Positions 25,129-34,305 of a DNA stretch of 50,715 nucleotides are shown piece by piece. Location: NCBI GenBank assembly GCA_019454875.1, contig JACFNL010000002.1:38767-89481 (forward strand), written 5' to 3'. Every line of letters starts with the position of its first letter. The stretch's first letter is position 1. A model generated the notes under the pieces. The model was not told where the DNA came from. It made no database searches and saw nothing but the letters and a program-made list of their open reading frames with translations. Source of the DNA: Candidatus Cloacimonadota bacterium. GTDB lineage: Bacteria; Muiribacteriota; UBA6191. The translations under genes and the position numbers were made by a program.

Positions 25129-26867
25129 TGCAGCTAATCAAGTGGTTCTGGAAAGAAGCTCAGGCCTGGCAGGGACACTTGATTCTGGCCCTGTTTCTGA
25201 TCCCTGTTGTTCAGGGTTTTAGAGTCATTCAGCCCTGGTTCATTCAGAAGGCCGTTGATTTGGCTGAGGTGCCAGACAGCACCCAACAGATTCTTGATTT
25301 GGCCTTCTGGTTTCTGATGTTAATTATTGCCAATCATCTGGCTCAGTACTGGCAGGGCTATCTGACGGGAATTGCAGGCTGTAATATAGTCAGAAGTATT
25401 CGTTCCAAGGTATATGCCCATTTGATTTCATTGCCTTATGCCTGGTTTCACGGGATTCGTTCCGGTCAGATGGTGGTCAGGCTAGGGTCTGATGTAGAAG
25501 CTGTGCAGAATGTGCTTTCAGGTTCGTTGATTCGTCTGATATCGGATACATTGGCTGTTTTTGGGATTTTGGCCATGATGTTCTGGCTTGATTTGCGACT
25601 GGCGTTTTTAGTTACTCTCAGTATGCCACTGCTGATTGTTCTGACAAGCTGGCTTGGTAAAAAAATGCAAAGAGGTTATCTCTTGACCAAGAAGCTGATG
25701 TCTCAGCTCGCCACTAGTTTTACCGAGATTCTGGAAGGTGGGTACACCATACGGGGTTTTGCCCGTGAAAAAGGGGTAAACCATGATTTTTTTCTGGCTT
25801 CCCGTGAGCTTACCGAAGCAAACCATCGTTTGAATCGTCTGGAACCAACCTATTTTTCCCTGGTTGAATTTTTTTCCTCTTTGCTTTTGGCTCTGATTCT
25901 TTTTGACGGGGTGAAGCAGTTGAGTTATGGGGGGCTGACCTTTGGGGAGCTAGTGGCATTTATTGCCTTTGTTCATCGCCTGATGACACCCATTCGCCAC
26001 CTTTCCGGTTTCTTTAGTGAGGTCTTGAATGCTTTGACCTCCATGAAGCGCATCTATGAAATTCTTCAGGTTGAGCCTGAGAAAGAAGACAGGGAGTTTT
26101 TGGGACGGTCCCCCAAAAAATTCGATATTGTATTTGATCGGGTTAATTTTGGTTATGGGGAAGAACCCGTCCTTAAAAATATGAGTTTTTCTATCAAGGC
26201 TGGTGAAAAAATTGCCATTGTGGGCCGAACTGGAGCCGGAAAATCAACATTGGTTCGGTTATTGAACCGCTTTTATTCTCCCCAGTCCGGTGCTATTCGT
26301 ATAGGCGGAATTCCCATAGAGCAGATATCCCGACAGGAACTTAGGGCAAGTATTGGTTTTGTGCTTCAGGATGTCTATCTTTTTAGTGGGACTCTTCTTC
26401 AGAATCTTTCCATGTTTGAGCGGGCCCGTAACCAGGGCTGTATCCAGTATGCCGAGGCAGTGTTTTCTGAGGGGCTGATGCCCGGGATCTCTATTGATTC
26501 CCCAATTACCCAGGGTGGAGGCAATTTTTCGACAGGAGAGAGACAGCTGATATCTTTTGGCCGAGTGTTTCAGAAAGATTCAGCAATTTTTTTGCTGGAT
26601 GAGGCTACCGCAAATCTGGATATGTTAACGGAAGGATTTTTGCAGCACAGGCTGGAAAAGTTCATGCAGGGCAAAACAGCCTTGATTATTGCCCATAGAC
26701 TGGCCACAATTAAGGCTGTGGATAAAATCCTGGTTTTAAAACAGGGGCAGGTAGTGGAAAGCGGTACCTATGAAGAACTGATTGCGGCCAAAAAGGAGTT
26801 TTGGGAGTATTTCCGCAATCAGTATGTGGACCTTCTGGATTCATCTAGTCCAAATCGTCCTCAATAG
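25128..26867 (+). CDS. ABC exporter half-transporter, catalytic-site subunit
   Basis: This 579-residue exporter-type half-transporter has a transmembrane domain at about 18-300. Its ATPase has Walker A GRTGAGKST (366-374), Q-loop FVLQD, Walker B IFLLDE with the catalytic Glu (492), and H-loop IIAHR. The signature is altered to FSTGE (467-471) instead of LSGGQ. Together with the upstream partner this predicts one consensus ATP site (this Walker A/B with the partner's LSTGQ) and one degenerate site. The start overlaps the partner's stop by one base. The last 23 bases overlap the convergent minus-strand gene. Confidence 0.94.
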   Translation: MQLIKWFWKEAQAWQGHLILALFLIPVVQGFRVIQPWFIQKAVDLAEVPDSTQQILDLAFWFLMLIIANHLAQYWQGYLTGIAGCNIVRSIRSKVYAHLISLPYAWFHGIRSGQMVVRLGSDVEAVQNVLSGSLIRLISDTLAVFGILAMMFWLDLRLAFLVTLSMPLLIVLTSWLGKKMQRGYLLTKKLMSQLATSFTEILEGGYTIRGFAREKGVNHDFFLASRELTEANHRLNRLEPTYFSLVEFFSSLLLALILFDGVKQLSYGGLTFGELVAFIAFVHRLMTPIRHLSGFFSEVLNALTSMKRIYEILQVEPEKEDREFLGRSPKKFDIVFDRVNFGYGEEPVLKNMSFSIKAGEKIAIVGRTGAGKSTLVRLLNRFYSPQSGAIRIGGIPIEQISRQELRASIGFVLQDVYLFSGTLLQNLSMFERARNQGCIQYAEAVFSEGLMPGISIDSPITQGGGNFSTGERQLISFGRVFQKDSAIFLLDEATANLDMLTEGFLQHRLEKFMQGKTALIIAHRLATIKAVDKILVLKQGQVVESGTYEELIAAKKEFWEYFRNQYVDLLDSSSPNRPQ

Positions 26868-27225
26868 TTTCGCCTTCAAGGTAATATTCACCCAAACGGG
26901 TACAGAGAATCTCCCCCATTCTAGCTTCAAACTCCTCGATCAGATCCAAGGGGTTTAAGATACCCGTTTCAGACAGTCCAAATTTTTGCAATGTCTGGAA
27001 TTCCATCTCAGATATAGGATTTACATCCAGAAGAATTTTGGACAGTTTGACCCGTTCTTGACTGAACTCATCAAAATGCACCCAGAAATCCTGCTTCTGA
27101 CCACTGTAGTTTAGAAAGATATAGGCCAGTTTTTCAGACTCTTTCTGAGAAACTACGGCTGAGGAAAAAACATTCAGCTTTCCGGTTTCTTCTTTGGTGA
27201 GGCGGGCCAGAAATTTAAGCTTCAT
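26845..27225 (-). CDS. Unrecognised 126-residue protein downstream of valS
   Basis: This is a small acidic cytoplasmic-type protein with a mixed alpha/beta look and no membrane segment or cysteine motif; I recognise no family. It begins MKLKFLARLTKEETG and ends in an acidic tail (GETIEDDLD). Its ATG overlaps the valS stop (ATGA), so it is translationally coupled to valS. Its 3' end overlaps the convergent ABC transporter gene by 23 bases. The coupling and coding-like composition support it as a real gene. Confidence 0.7.
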   Translation of the reverse strand: MKLKFLARLTKEETGKLNVFSSAVVSQKESEKLAYIFLNYSGQKQDFWVHFDEFSQERVKLSKILLDVNPISEMEFQTLQKFGLSETGILNPLDLIEEFEARMGEILCTRLGEYYLEGETIEDDLD

Positions 27226-29717
27226 ACACTTTCTGCCTGTATTTCTTTTGCCATTTCGATCTTCATTTCAATCCCATCCATACAGATTAGGGTTCCAGTT
27301 TCCCTAAGGCCCTCATCTGCATAAAGATTTTGACAGTGGGCAGTATATACAATGTCAGATTTTGCCTGTTTTAAGTGGGGAAAATCTTTTAAAAGATAAG
27401 AGATGGATTCTAAAGGACTGTTAAGGCTGATTCGGTTTTCTGTCTTAAAGCGTCGTACAACAGCCACAAAACGGCAGGATTCTTCATACACCTGGGCCGA
27501 GTCTTTAGTCTCAAACCCCAAAATTGGCTTTGGGTAGTCGGTTAGATGCAGTGAAACTACCTTCTCCTGATCACAAAATAGTGCCTGGTAAATTTCCTCA
27601 GTGATGTGAGGAACAAAAGGTGCCAAAAGTTTGATGATGGTATTCAAAGACAGGTACAGGGTTGTTTTGGCAGATAGACCTTGTTTGTCATTATGAATCT
27701 CTGGATTGTACAGTCTGTGTTTACTGAGTTCCAGATAGTTATCACAAAAATCCCAGAAGAAACTCTCAATTTCGGAAAGGGCTAATGAATATTCGTATTT
27801 GCTCAGGTATTCGTCAGCCTTCTGAATACAGGAATTGAGTTTAAAAATCAGTCCCTTGTCCAGATCAAAAGTAATGTTTAGGCTATCAGGACTCTTAAAG
27901 TCCTTTAAATGCATGGCACAGAAGCGCGAGGCATTATAAAGTTTTGTGACCAGTCTGGAAGCAATCTTGAATTCCTGTTCCTCAAAATAACAGTCTGTGC
28001 CAAGTCTTGCTCCGGCTGTCCAGTAGCGGATCACATCGGCACTGTAGGTTTCAATCAGTTCTTCAGGGCCTGACTTGGAGTTGCCCTTGGATTTGGAGAT
28101 CTTCTGGCCTTTTTTGTAGAGTACATGGCCGGAAATCATGATGTCTTTCCAGGGAAGGGTCCCATGATGATGGTAGGCTTTTACCATGGTGTAAAATGCC
28201 CAGGTACGAATGATGTCGTGAGCCTGTGGACGCATTCCCATTGGCATAAAATTGGGCCGTTGATTTGCTTCACCCCATTGGGCATTGATTTGTGGGGTCA
28301 CTGAGGAAGTCGCCCAGGTGTCCATCACATTTCTATCACCAGTGAGATTTTTACTCTGGCAGTGAGGGCAATTATCTGGTTTTGTGTTTAAAGGATCCAC
28401 GGGCAGGGATTCAGAAGAAGCCACCACAATTCCCTTGCAGTCCTCACAGTGCCACACAGGAAAAGGCACCCCAAAAAACCTTTGTCTTGAAATACACCAG
28501 TCCCAGTTCAGATTCTCAACCCAGTGAGTGAATCTCTGTTTCATAAATGCAGGATACCAGTTGAGCTCATCCCCCAATCTGAGAAGCTCGGCCTTGTAAT
28601 CAATCACATTGATAAACCATTGTGGAGTAACTAAAAACTCAACTTCCTTACCACTTCTTTCATATACATTGACGGTATGAACAATTGGTTTTGAAGCCAG
28701 AAGATGTCCGGTATCTCCCAGTTTTTTTACAATGGCCTCACGGGCTTCACGGATTTTTAATCCACTGAATTCCTGGGCCAGTTCACTCATTTTACCTTCT
28801 CTGGTGATGGCCATTTTTAAGGGAAGGTTGTGTTTCTTATACCATTCCACATCGGTTTTGTCCCCGAAGGTACAGCACATAACGGCCCCCGTACCTTTTT
28901 CCTTGTCGGCCTTTTCATCTGTAAGGATGGAAATTGTATGCCCAAAGAGGGGAACTTTCATGGTTTTACCCACCAGATGGGTATATCTTTCATCCTCAGG
29001 ATGTACAAATATACAGGCACAGGCCGGCATGAGCTCTGGCCGGGTTGTGCCAATGACAATACTTGCTCCTGAGCCGTCAGCCGCATCAAAGCGGACATCA
29101 TGAAAGAAGGATTCCTTTTCTGTGGCCTCCAGTTCGGCCTGGGCAATAGCAGTTCTGGCATCACAGCACCACATATGTGGTTCTTCCTTGTAATAGACTA
29201 TGCCTTTTTTATATAGATCAAGAAAAGAGCGTTGCGAAATTCTCTGGCACTTTTCATCAATGGATGAGTAGGTCAGGCCCCAGTCGGCAGAAAATCCCAG
29301 GGAAATCCACAATGCCTTAAAACGGGCCTCAGTCTCGGCTACGGTATCTTTGCAGATCTGATTGAACTCAGAACGACCCATTTCATGACCACGAACTCCC
29401 CGTTCCTTTTCAACAAATTTTTCTGTAGGCAATCCATTGTCATCAAATCCAAAGGGATAAAAGACATTTTTACCTGACATTCTTTGGTAGCGGGCAATAA
29501 TCTCCGCCTGGGTGTAGCTGTACACATGACCAATATGCAGGGCTCCCGATACGGTAGGTGGTGGGGTATCAATAGAATAGATGGGCTTTTTGCTATCCGG
29601 ATCAAAGGCAAAGACTCCTTTTTCCTGCCAGAAATCCTGCCACTTTTTTTCTTGTTCCCTGGGATTATATTTGCCTTCTAAACTCACAATTGCTCCTGGA
29701 TGTAAAATTTTGTGCAT
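27222..29717 (-). CDS. valS: Valyl-tRNA synthetase, archaeal/rickettsial type
   Basis: This class I synthetase charges tRNA-Val. It has HIGH (residues 61-64, in SGALHIGHVYSYTQ), KISKS near residue 540 (in KKGQKISKSKGNS), and a CP1 editing domain. It also has cysteine pairs HCEDC and CPHC, and an anticodon-binding domain. Length is 831. The block after HIGH reads YPFGFDDNGLPTEKFVEKE, the form typical of archaeal and Rickettsia ValRS. Most bacteria have a GTDHAGIATQ-type block there. The usual bacterial C-terminal coiled coil seems absent. It is coupled to the small gene downstream and diverges from the pilin operon over a 56-base gap. AGGATGAG is the ribosome site. Confidence 0.96.
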   Translation of the reverse strand: MHKILHPGAIVSLEGKYNPREQEKKWQDFWQEKGVFAFDPDSKKPIYSIDTPPPTVSGALHIGHVYSYTQAEIIARYQRMSGKNVFYPFGFDDNGLPTEKFVEKERGVRGHEMGRSEFNQICKDTVAETEARFKALWISLGFSADWGLTYSSIDEKCQRISQRSFLDLYKKGIVYYKEEPHMWCCDARTAIAQAELEATEKESFFHDVRFDAADGSGASIVIGTTRPELMPACACIFVHPEDERYTHLVGKTMKVPLFGHTISILTDEKADKEKGTGAVMCCTFGDKTDVEWYKKHNLPLKMAITREGKMSELAQEFSGLKIREAREAIVKKLGDTGHLLASKPIVHTVNVYERSGKEVEFLVTPQWFINVIDYKAELLRLGDELNWYPAFMKQRFTHWVENLNWDWCISRQRFFGVPFPVWHCEDCKGIVVASSESLPVDPLNTKPDNCPHCQSKNLTGDRNVMDTWATSSVTPQINAQWGEANQRPNFMPMGMRPQAHDIIRTWAFYTMVKAYHHHGTLPWKDIMISGHVLYKKGQKISKSKGNSKSGPEELIETYSADVIRYWTAGARLGTDCYFEEQEFKIASRLVTKLYNASRFCAMHLKDFKSPDSLNITFDLDKGLIFKLNSCIQKADEYLSKYEYSLALSEIESFFWDFCDNYLELSKHRLYNPEIHNDKQGLSAKTTLYLSLNTIIKLLAPFVPHITEEIYQALFCDQEKVVSLHLTDYPKPILGFETKDSAQVYEESCRFVAVVRRFKTENRISLNSPLESISYLLKDFPHLKQAKSDIVYTAHCQNLYADEGLRETGTLICMDGIEMKIEMAKEIQAESV

Positions 29718-29773
29718 TATATCTCATCCTATAACCTTGGTGAAACATCCTGGCCTATAGTACACTTAGATTC

Positions 29774-32700
29774 ATGTTCTGTTTAAGAGGCAAAAGACAG
29801 GGTTCAGTCACTCTTTTGGCATTTGTGGTGCTAGGAGTAATGTCTGTTATTGGCCTGGCATTTAATGAATCAAGCCGCAATTCTATTCTTCAGGTTTACC
29901 GGTTCAAGATCCAGGAAAAGTCCCTGGGGGTGGGGGATTCGGTGGTTGCCCTTGCCAAAAGAATTGTTGAAGAGCAGGCCAACACGGGAACTGGAGCGGT
30001 TGCTGAGCTTTTTGCCGCCATTGGGGAAGGTAAGGATCCCGGCTGTAAAAAGATTCTTGATTTCCCCAACGATCCAGGAAGTTATTCTGATGTTCTCGCC
30101 TTTTTGAGGGAGACCGTGGAAGGCCGTTCCGTAAAGTTTACGGCCAGTGCCGAGGTCTGTATCAAACGAAGCAGTGAGGGTTATCCCAACAGGGAGGGGT
30201 ATAAAACTCATCAGGATGAATTTAAGGGAACTGTTGAGCTTAGAGTGGCATTTGCCATGGATATTGTCACAGTTAAAACTACAGGGGATTCAAGTGTTGT
30301 TCGTACCAAGGAACGGGTGATTACCAGTAATTTTGAATTCAAGAGGGTGAGGGTTCAACCACCTGTGGTCCGTGATTTTACCCTGTTTGTATCCAATGCC
30401 TTAAAGGGGGCGGCCGAAGAAAAACCGGGAGATTATCTTGGTGGAAAATTTAATAAACTGGAAGTGGATGGTACAGGCAACAACTATGGCAGGGGTTATC
30501 TGACTCTGGATCATGGAATCTCTGGACAGGAATCGCAGAAGCTTTTACCGGAGTTATCAACCAAGAAGGGTACTAATCCTGACAATCCATTTAAGGGCAG
30601 ATTAGGTTATGTCTTTTTAGGCACCCAGGAAGACAAGGCCATGTATCTGAATCTTACCGCTGGTCATACCCAGGCAGCCGAAACCTTCCATCTGTATCGC
30701 GGTTCTACTGGGCAAAGTGATTTTTATCAGTTGTATTCAGGTGATTATGCTACGGTGCTAGATTCCAAAGATGCCCCAGCCCCTGGTTCCCAGACCCATG
30801 AACAGCATTTTGAGAGGGTAAAAAAATTGCTGGAATCCCAAGGACAGGTTACAGATCCTTCATCGGGAATGGCATTTTATTATCTGGCCAGAAAAGACTA
30901 TGGTTATGCTAATACCTGGGGTAAACATCCTGAATTTGGTTTTGATATTCCCCGTGACAAGGACGGAGTAGCTACGGCAAATATCAATGCTAGTTCCTTG
31001 CATCTGTTTGGCAGCAACTGGTCTTCTGATGGGTTGGGCGGAGGGGAGTTTGCCCCTAGCGGTCCTTCCTTTACCGTGGTTTTTGGTAATGTTTTTCGAC
31101 GCTGTTTATCTCTCACTGGTTACAAGCAGGTTAAATCCACCCCTCAACCGGGGACAGGTCGCAGTTTTGAAATTCAGGCCGGCCCATTGTTCTATTACAA
31201 AGATTATGATCAGCTAACCAACCATAAGCTTTATTTGCATGAGGGTTTTAAATCAGATTTTCGCAGTGGTCATGCCTACCAGCCGATTGAGGCCTGGGAT
31301 GCTCGGGTAAACTGGATATGGAATGATCAAAATCAGGATCAGCCCCAGATTCATGGGGCCTGGACCTTTATTTCCGGGGATGGCTTAATGGGCAGGCTGG
31401 TTCCTGCCATTAAGGGACTGTTTGAGAGTAAGGAAGGTCCCAAAATTTACGATGCTATGGTTGGGCCCCCCAAGGTTGGCAATCATAGTGATATTTATGC
31501 GAAGGTCATTGAAGCAGTCAAGGATGGTGCCTCGGAACAGGACGCTTTAGTTTCTCCAATTCTTCAGGCAATTTACAAACTGGAAGACAAATGGCCTAAT
31601 GTGTTTGAACTTGGGGGGGACGGGGTCAGTGCCGATGCCGATGGGGTTCTACAGTGGGATAAAAACTCCAAGATTCAGAGTGCTTATTTTCGTGAGCTTT
31701 TGATTCAGTTTTATTATAACGCAGCCCGTTCAGCCAAGGCACAGCAGGGGCAGAGCCTAAACTGTGATAATGCCCCCACGGATCTTTTGAAAAAGGCCTG
31801 CCGCAAATGGGCAGAAATTGCCAGTGGTATTGAAAATGGAGATGAAAAAGTTAAAAGGAATTATACCTGGTCAGATCCTGGTGGCTGGACAGCCAAATCC
31901 CGGGTGATTGCCCGGGAGAAACTTTCTAATGAAGGTAAAGGAAGCATTCATTATTTTACCCTTCCCGATCCCTGGACTATACTTTATGAGCCTTCCGGTT
32001 ATGGTAAAGCAATTGTTGAGCCAGTCAATCGTGAAGAGTCCTGGAAACAGACCTATGGAAAAATTGGAAAACCTGGGGGAGAAGGCCGTACCACTGATAT
32101 ACATGAAGCATTAGAGCCTTTAAAAATGGAGGGACAGCAGGGGTATACAGCTGGGCCTTACCTGTTTGAAAACTATTTTAAGGGAATTATGACGGATCCA
32201 GCCTGGTCTCTGCCTTACAATCAGTCGGCCCGATTTTTCTTTGATGCCTTAAAGCAGATGTATTTTTCCACCTCAGTCAGTGCTAAAGACCGTGCGGCCT
32301 ATTTTAAGGACACAGTAGCCCCAGAGTTTCGTGACTCGGTTGGATATGTGGACAATTCCAACAAATACATGGAAATTGGGGGAAAAAAGCTTGATCGTCC
32401 ACTCAATTCCACGGTGCAGAAGGCAATTTTTAAGGAATATGCAGGCAAGTCCAGGGAAGAAATGAAGGGTTATTATTTTCTGGCTGATATGGAAGGCAGT
32501 TCGGCTTTAGAGGATTTGCCGATTAACAATCTGGCCAATGGCAGATGTGCTTTTCGCTTTCAAAGTGCCCAGGAGTTTTTTGAGAGGTATGCACCCAATG
32601 GTAAAAACATTGAAAATTTTAACACCTCAGTTTGTATTTTTGGGGGACCAGTGGAATTCCCCGACGGTTTTTCCATAGACGGTCAGGGAATTATCTGGAC

Positions 32701-32995
32701 TCAGGACAAGGTTAAATTTTTAGGCAGTTTCACGGCAGCAAAGGTAGCAGTTCATGCCCTGGAGTTTGAAGCAGGTAGCAGGGAGATTCATGCCTCACTG
32801 ATTCAGAGAAACCAGAGTGATTTTAGATTCACTCCCAAGTTAGTCTATGGAAACCTGGTGGCTAACGGTCTTGAATCCAATATCAGGACAGAGGCATTTT
32901 TGAAGTATAATTCTTACTGGAAACAATCTGATTTTGTGGTCAGTTTTCAGCCGTTTTTGACCTCATGGGGCTTTGATCGGATGAGTGGAGAATGA
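29774..32995 (+). CDS. Very large PilX/GspK-like pilus component, 1073 residues
   Basis: The N-terminus, MFCLRGKRQGSVTLLAFVVLGVMSVIGLAFNES, has a basic stretch, a Gly-Ser and one hydrophobic helix. This is the layout of PilX or GspK proteins, which sit at the pilus or pseudopilus tip and lack the Glu5 of major pilins. The remaining 1000 or so residues form a huge extracellular part that I cannot assign; family members are usually 150-350 residues. The C-terminal region (GGPVEFPDGFSIDGQGIIW onward) looks beta-rich. Two prepilin genes follow with 4-base overlaps, so it probably caps or displays on the same fibre. Confidence 0.75.
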   Translation: MFCLRGKRQGSVTLLAFVVLGVMSVIGLAFNESSRNSILQVYRFKIQEKSLGVGDSVVALAKRIVEEQANTGTGAVAELFAAIGEGKDPGCKKILDFPNDPGSYSDVLAFLRETVEGRSVKFTASAEVCIKRSSEGYPNREGYKTHQDEFKGTVELRVAFAMDIVTVKTTGDSSVVRTKERVITSNFEFKRVRVQPPVVRDFTLFVSNALKGAAEEKPGDYLGGKFNKLEVDGTGNNYGRGYLTLDHGISGQESQKLLPELSTKKGTNPDNPFKGRLGYVFLGTQEDKAMYLNLTAGHTQAAETFHLYRGSTGQSDFYQLYSGDYATVLDSKDAPAPGSQTHEQHFERVKKLLESQGQVTDPSSGMAFYYLARKDYGYANTWGKHPEFGFDIPRDKDGVATANINASSLHLFGSNWSSDGLGGGEFAPSGPSFTVVFGNVFRRCLSLTGYKQVKSTPQPGTGRSFEIQAGPLFYYKDYDQLTNHKLYLHEGFKSDFRSGHAYQPIEAWDARVNWIWNDQNQDQPQIHGAWTFISGDGLMGRLVPAIKGLFESKEGPKIYDAMVGPPKVGNHSDIYAKVIEAVKDGASEQDALVSPILQAIYKLEDKWPNVFELGGDGVSADADGVLQWDKNSKIQSAYFRELLIQFYYNAARSAKAQQGQSLNCDNAPTDLLKKACRKWAEIASGIENGDEKVKRNYTWSDPGGWTAKSRVIAREKLSNEGKGSIHYFTLPDPWTILYEPSGYGKAIVEPVNREESWKQTYGKIGKPGGEGRTTDIHEALEPLKMEGQQGYTAGPYLFENYFKGIMTDPAWSLPYNQSARFFFDALKQMYFSTSVSAKDRAAYFKDTVAPEFRDSVGYVDNSNKYMEIGGKKLDRPLNSTVQKAIFKEYAGKSREEMKGYYFLADMEGSSALEDLPINNLANGRCAFRFQSAQEFFERYAPNGKNIENFNTSVCIFGGPVEFPDGFSIDGQGIIWTQDKVKFLGSFTAAKVAVHALEFEAGSREIHASLIQRNQSDFRFTPKLVYGNLVANGLESNIRTEAFLKYNSYWKQSDFVVSFQPFLTSWGFDRMSGE

Positions 32996-33531
32996 TGAAG
33001 ATCAAGGGATTTTCCATGGTGGAAATCATGATTGCCGTGATGGTGGTCACCTTAGGGGTATTTCCGGTCTTTTACCTGATGACATCAGGAAGTCGCGGAA
33101 CCACGGTCAGTATTCGTGAAATATTTGCTGTTAATCATGCAGCCAATATTATGGAACTGGTTATGGGGTACAGCTATGAAAAGCTGGTTTCTATTGTTGG
33201 CTCAGAAGCAGTAGAACTTTCTCAGGGTGGCTGGCTTTTTTACAACAATAGTGAACACAAGCTTGAGACAGTAAGCTCCGATTCCATGTCAGACGGGGGA
33301 GCTGTTCCTATGTTATGGACCGGGGAAAGCAATGGCTCTGCCTTACAGGGCTGGCTTAACAAACTCAACCCAGAAATTCCCCCCATGGAAGTCTTTTATA
33401 CCAGGAAGTTGAAAGTTCAGTGTTCTCCTGCCCAATTTTATTGCACAGTTGCCGTGATCATGGAATGGGAAAGTGAGTTTGGCAGCGGGAAGGGTACAGT
33501 AGATTTAAGATCGGTTGTGGTAAGAAAATGA
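32992..33531 (+). CDS. Type IV prepilin-like minor (pseudo)pilin
   Basis: This 179-residue protein has a short basic leader and the prepilin peptidase motif MMKIKG|FSMVEIMIAVMVV. Gly is at -1, Phe at +1, Glu at +5, and a hydrophobic helix follows. After processing it would enter a type IV pilus or type II secretion pseudopilus. The globular part has two nearby cysteines (QCSPAQFYC), which may form a disulphide. The start is ATG 32992 or 32995, overlapping the upstream stop. It is coupled to the next gene by ATGA. Confidence 0.9.
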   Translation: MMKIKGFSMVEIMIAVMVVTLGVFPVFYLMTSGSRGTTVSIREIFAVNHAANIMELVMGYSYEKLVSIVGSEAVELSQGGWLFYNNSEHKLETVSSDSMSDGGAVPMLWTGESNGSALQGWLNKLNPEIPPMEVFYTRKLKVQCSPAQFYCTVAVIMEWESEFGSGKGTVDLRSVVVRK

Positions 33532-34070
33532 AAGTAAACTTTGGTTGCAGGCAGGCCTTCACTTTAGTTGAGATCATGATTGCCGTAGTTATTGCATCTG
33601 TAATCAGTATCTTTTTGATGACTATGCTGACCCGTTTTACCGTAGATACCTCAAGAATTGGCAATCAGGGCAATGCTTCCCGTGAAATCAGCCGTATTTT
33701 GTCAACCGTCAAAAATTACATCCGTGAATCAGCTTCCATCAATGCCGGGGAAGTTTCATTGTCAATTGGCCTGCATTCAGGGAAGACCGTTGTAGTGAAT
33801 CATGAACCTGGTCGCAAGGCTATCAGCGTAGTGGAGGGCACAGAGCAACGATACATGGGCCAGGGTTCGGTTTATGGTTTTAACATATCCGAGTTTCCCG
33901 GGATTCATGGAATGTATAAAATTACCATTAAATATGAAAACCCACGAAATCCTGAAGAGGCAAGCGAGGCAAATGCTCTTGAGTATTCAGCCCTGGTTTC
34001 CCAAAGGGCCCCCACTCAGGGCGATACAGTCCGTTGGATCCCCAACAAAGAAAGTATTCCGGCAGACTAG
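33528..34070 (+). CDS. Type IV prepilin-like minor (pseudo)pilin
   Basis: This 180-residue protein has the motif MKVNFGCRQA|FTLVEIMIAVV and Glu at +5, followed by the hydrophobic N-terminal helix. The residue before the cleavage site is Ala rather than the usual Gly, which some peptidases accept. The globular part is predicted beta-rich. It is the third gene of the operon with the giant PilX-like protein. Export and assembly machinery is not in this window. Confidence 0.9.
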   Translation: MKVNFGCRQAFTLVEIMIAVVIASVISIFLMTMLTRFTVDTSRIGNQGNASREISRILSTVKNYIRESASINAGEVSLSIGLHSGKTVVVNHEPGRKAISVVEGTEQRYMGQGSVYGFNISEFPGIHGMYKITIKYENPRNPEEASEANALEYSALVSQRAPTQGDTVRWIPNKESIPAD

Positions 34071-34081
34071 ATAAAGCTGTT

Positions 34082-34303
34082 TTAGAATTCTTTGCGTTTG
34101 AGAATTTCCGACCAGATAATCCCATCCAGTACCTTACGACTCTGGCTCCTTCTTTTTGGGGCAGGAGCAGAAGTAACAGTAACAGGGTTTAAATCTCTGT
34201 AGGCCTGGGTTTGTTCTGTAGAGGGCAGTGAGGCCTGTTCCTGATTCCAGGCCTCATCTATAATTTCAATTGCCTCTTTGATAACCTTTGAGTCAATACT
34301 CAT
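34082..34303 (-). CDS. Small unrecognised protein downstream of floA
   Basis: This 73-residue protein begins MSIDSKVIKEAIEIIDEAW and ends in a basic segment (KRRSQSRKVLDGIIWSEILK). It has no membrane helix. It starts two bases after the floA stop on the same strand, so it is very likely co-translated with floA. No family is recognised. A small FloA partner is possible but unproven. Confidence 0.65.
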   Translation of the reverse strand: MSIDSKVIKEAIEIIDEAWNQEQASLPSTEQTQAYRDLNPVTVTSAPAPKRRSQSRKVLDGIIWSEILKRKEF

Positions 34304-34305
34304 GG

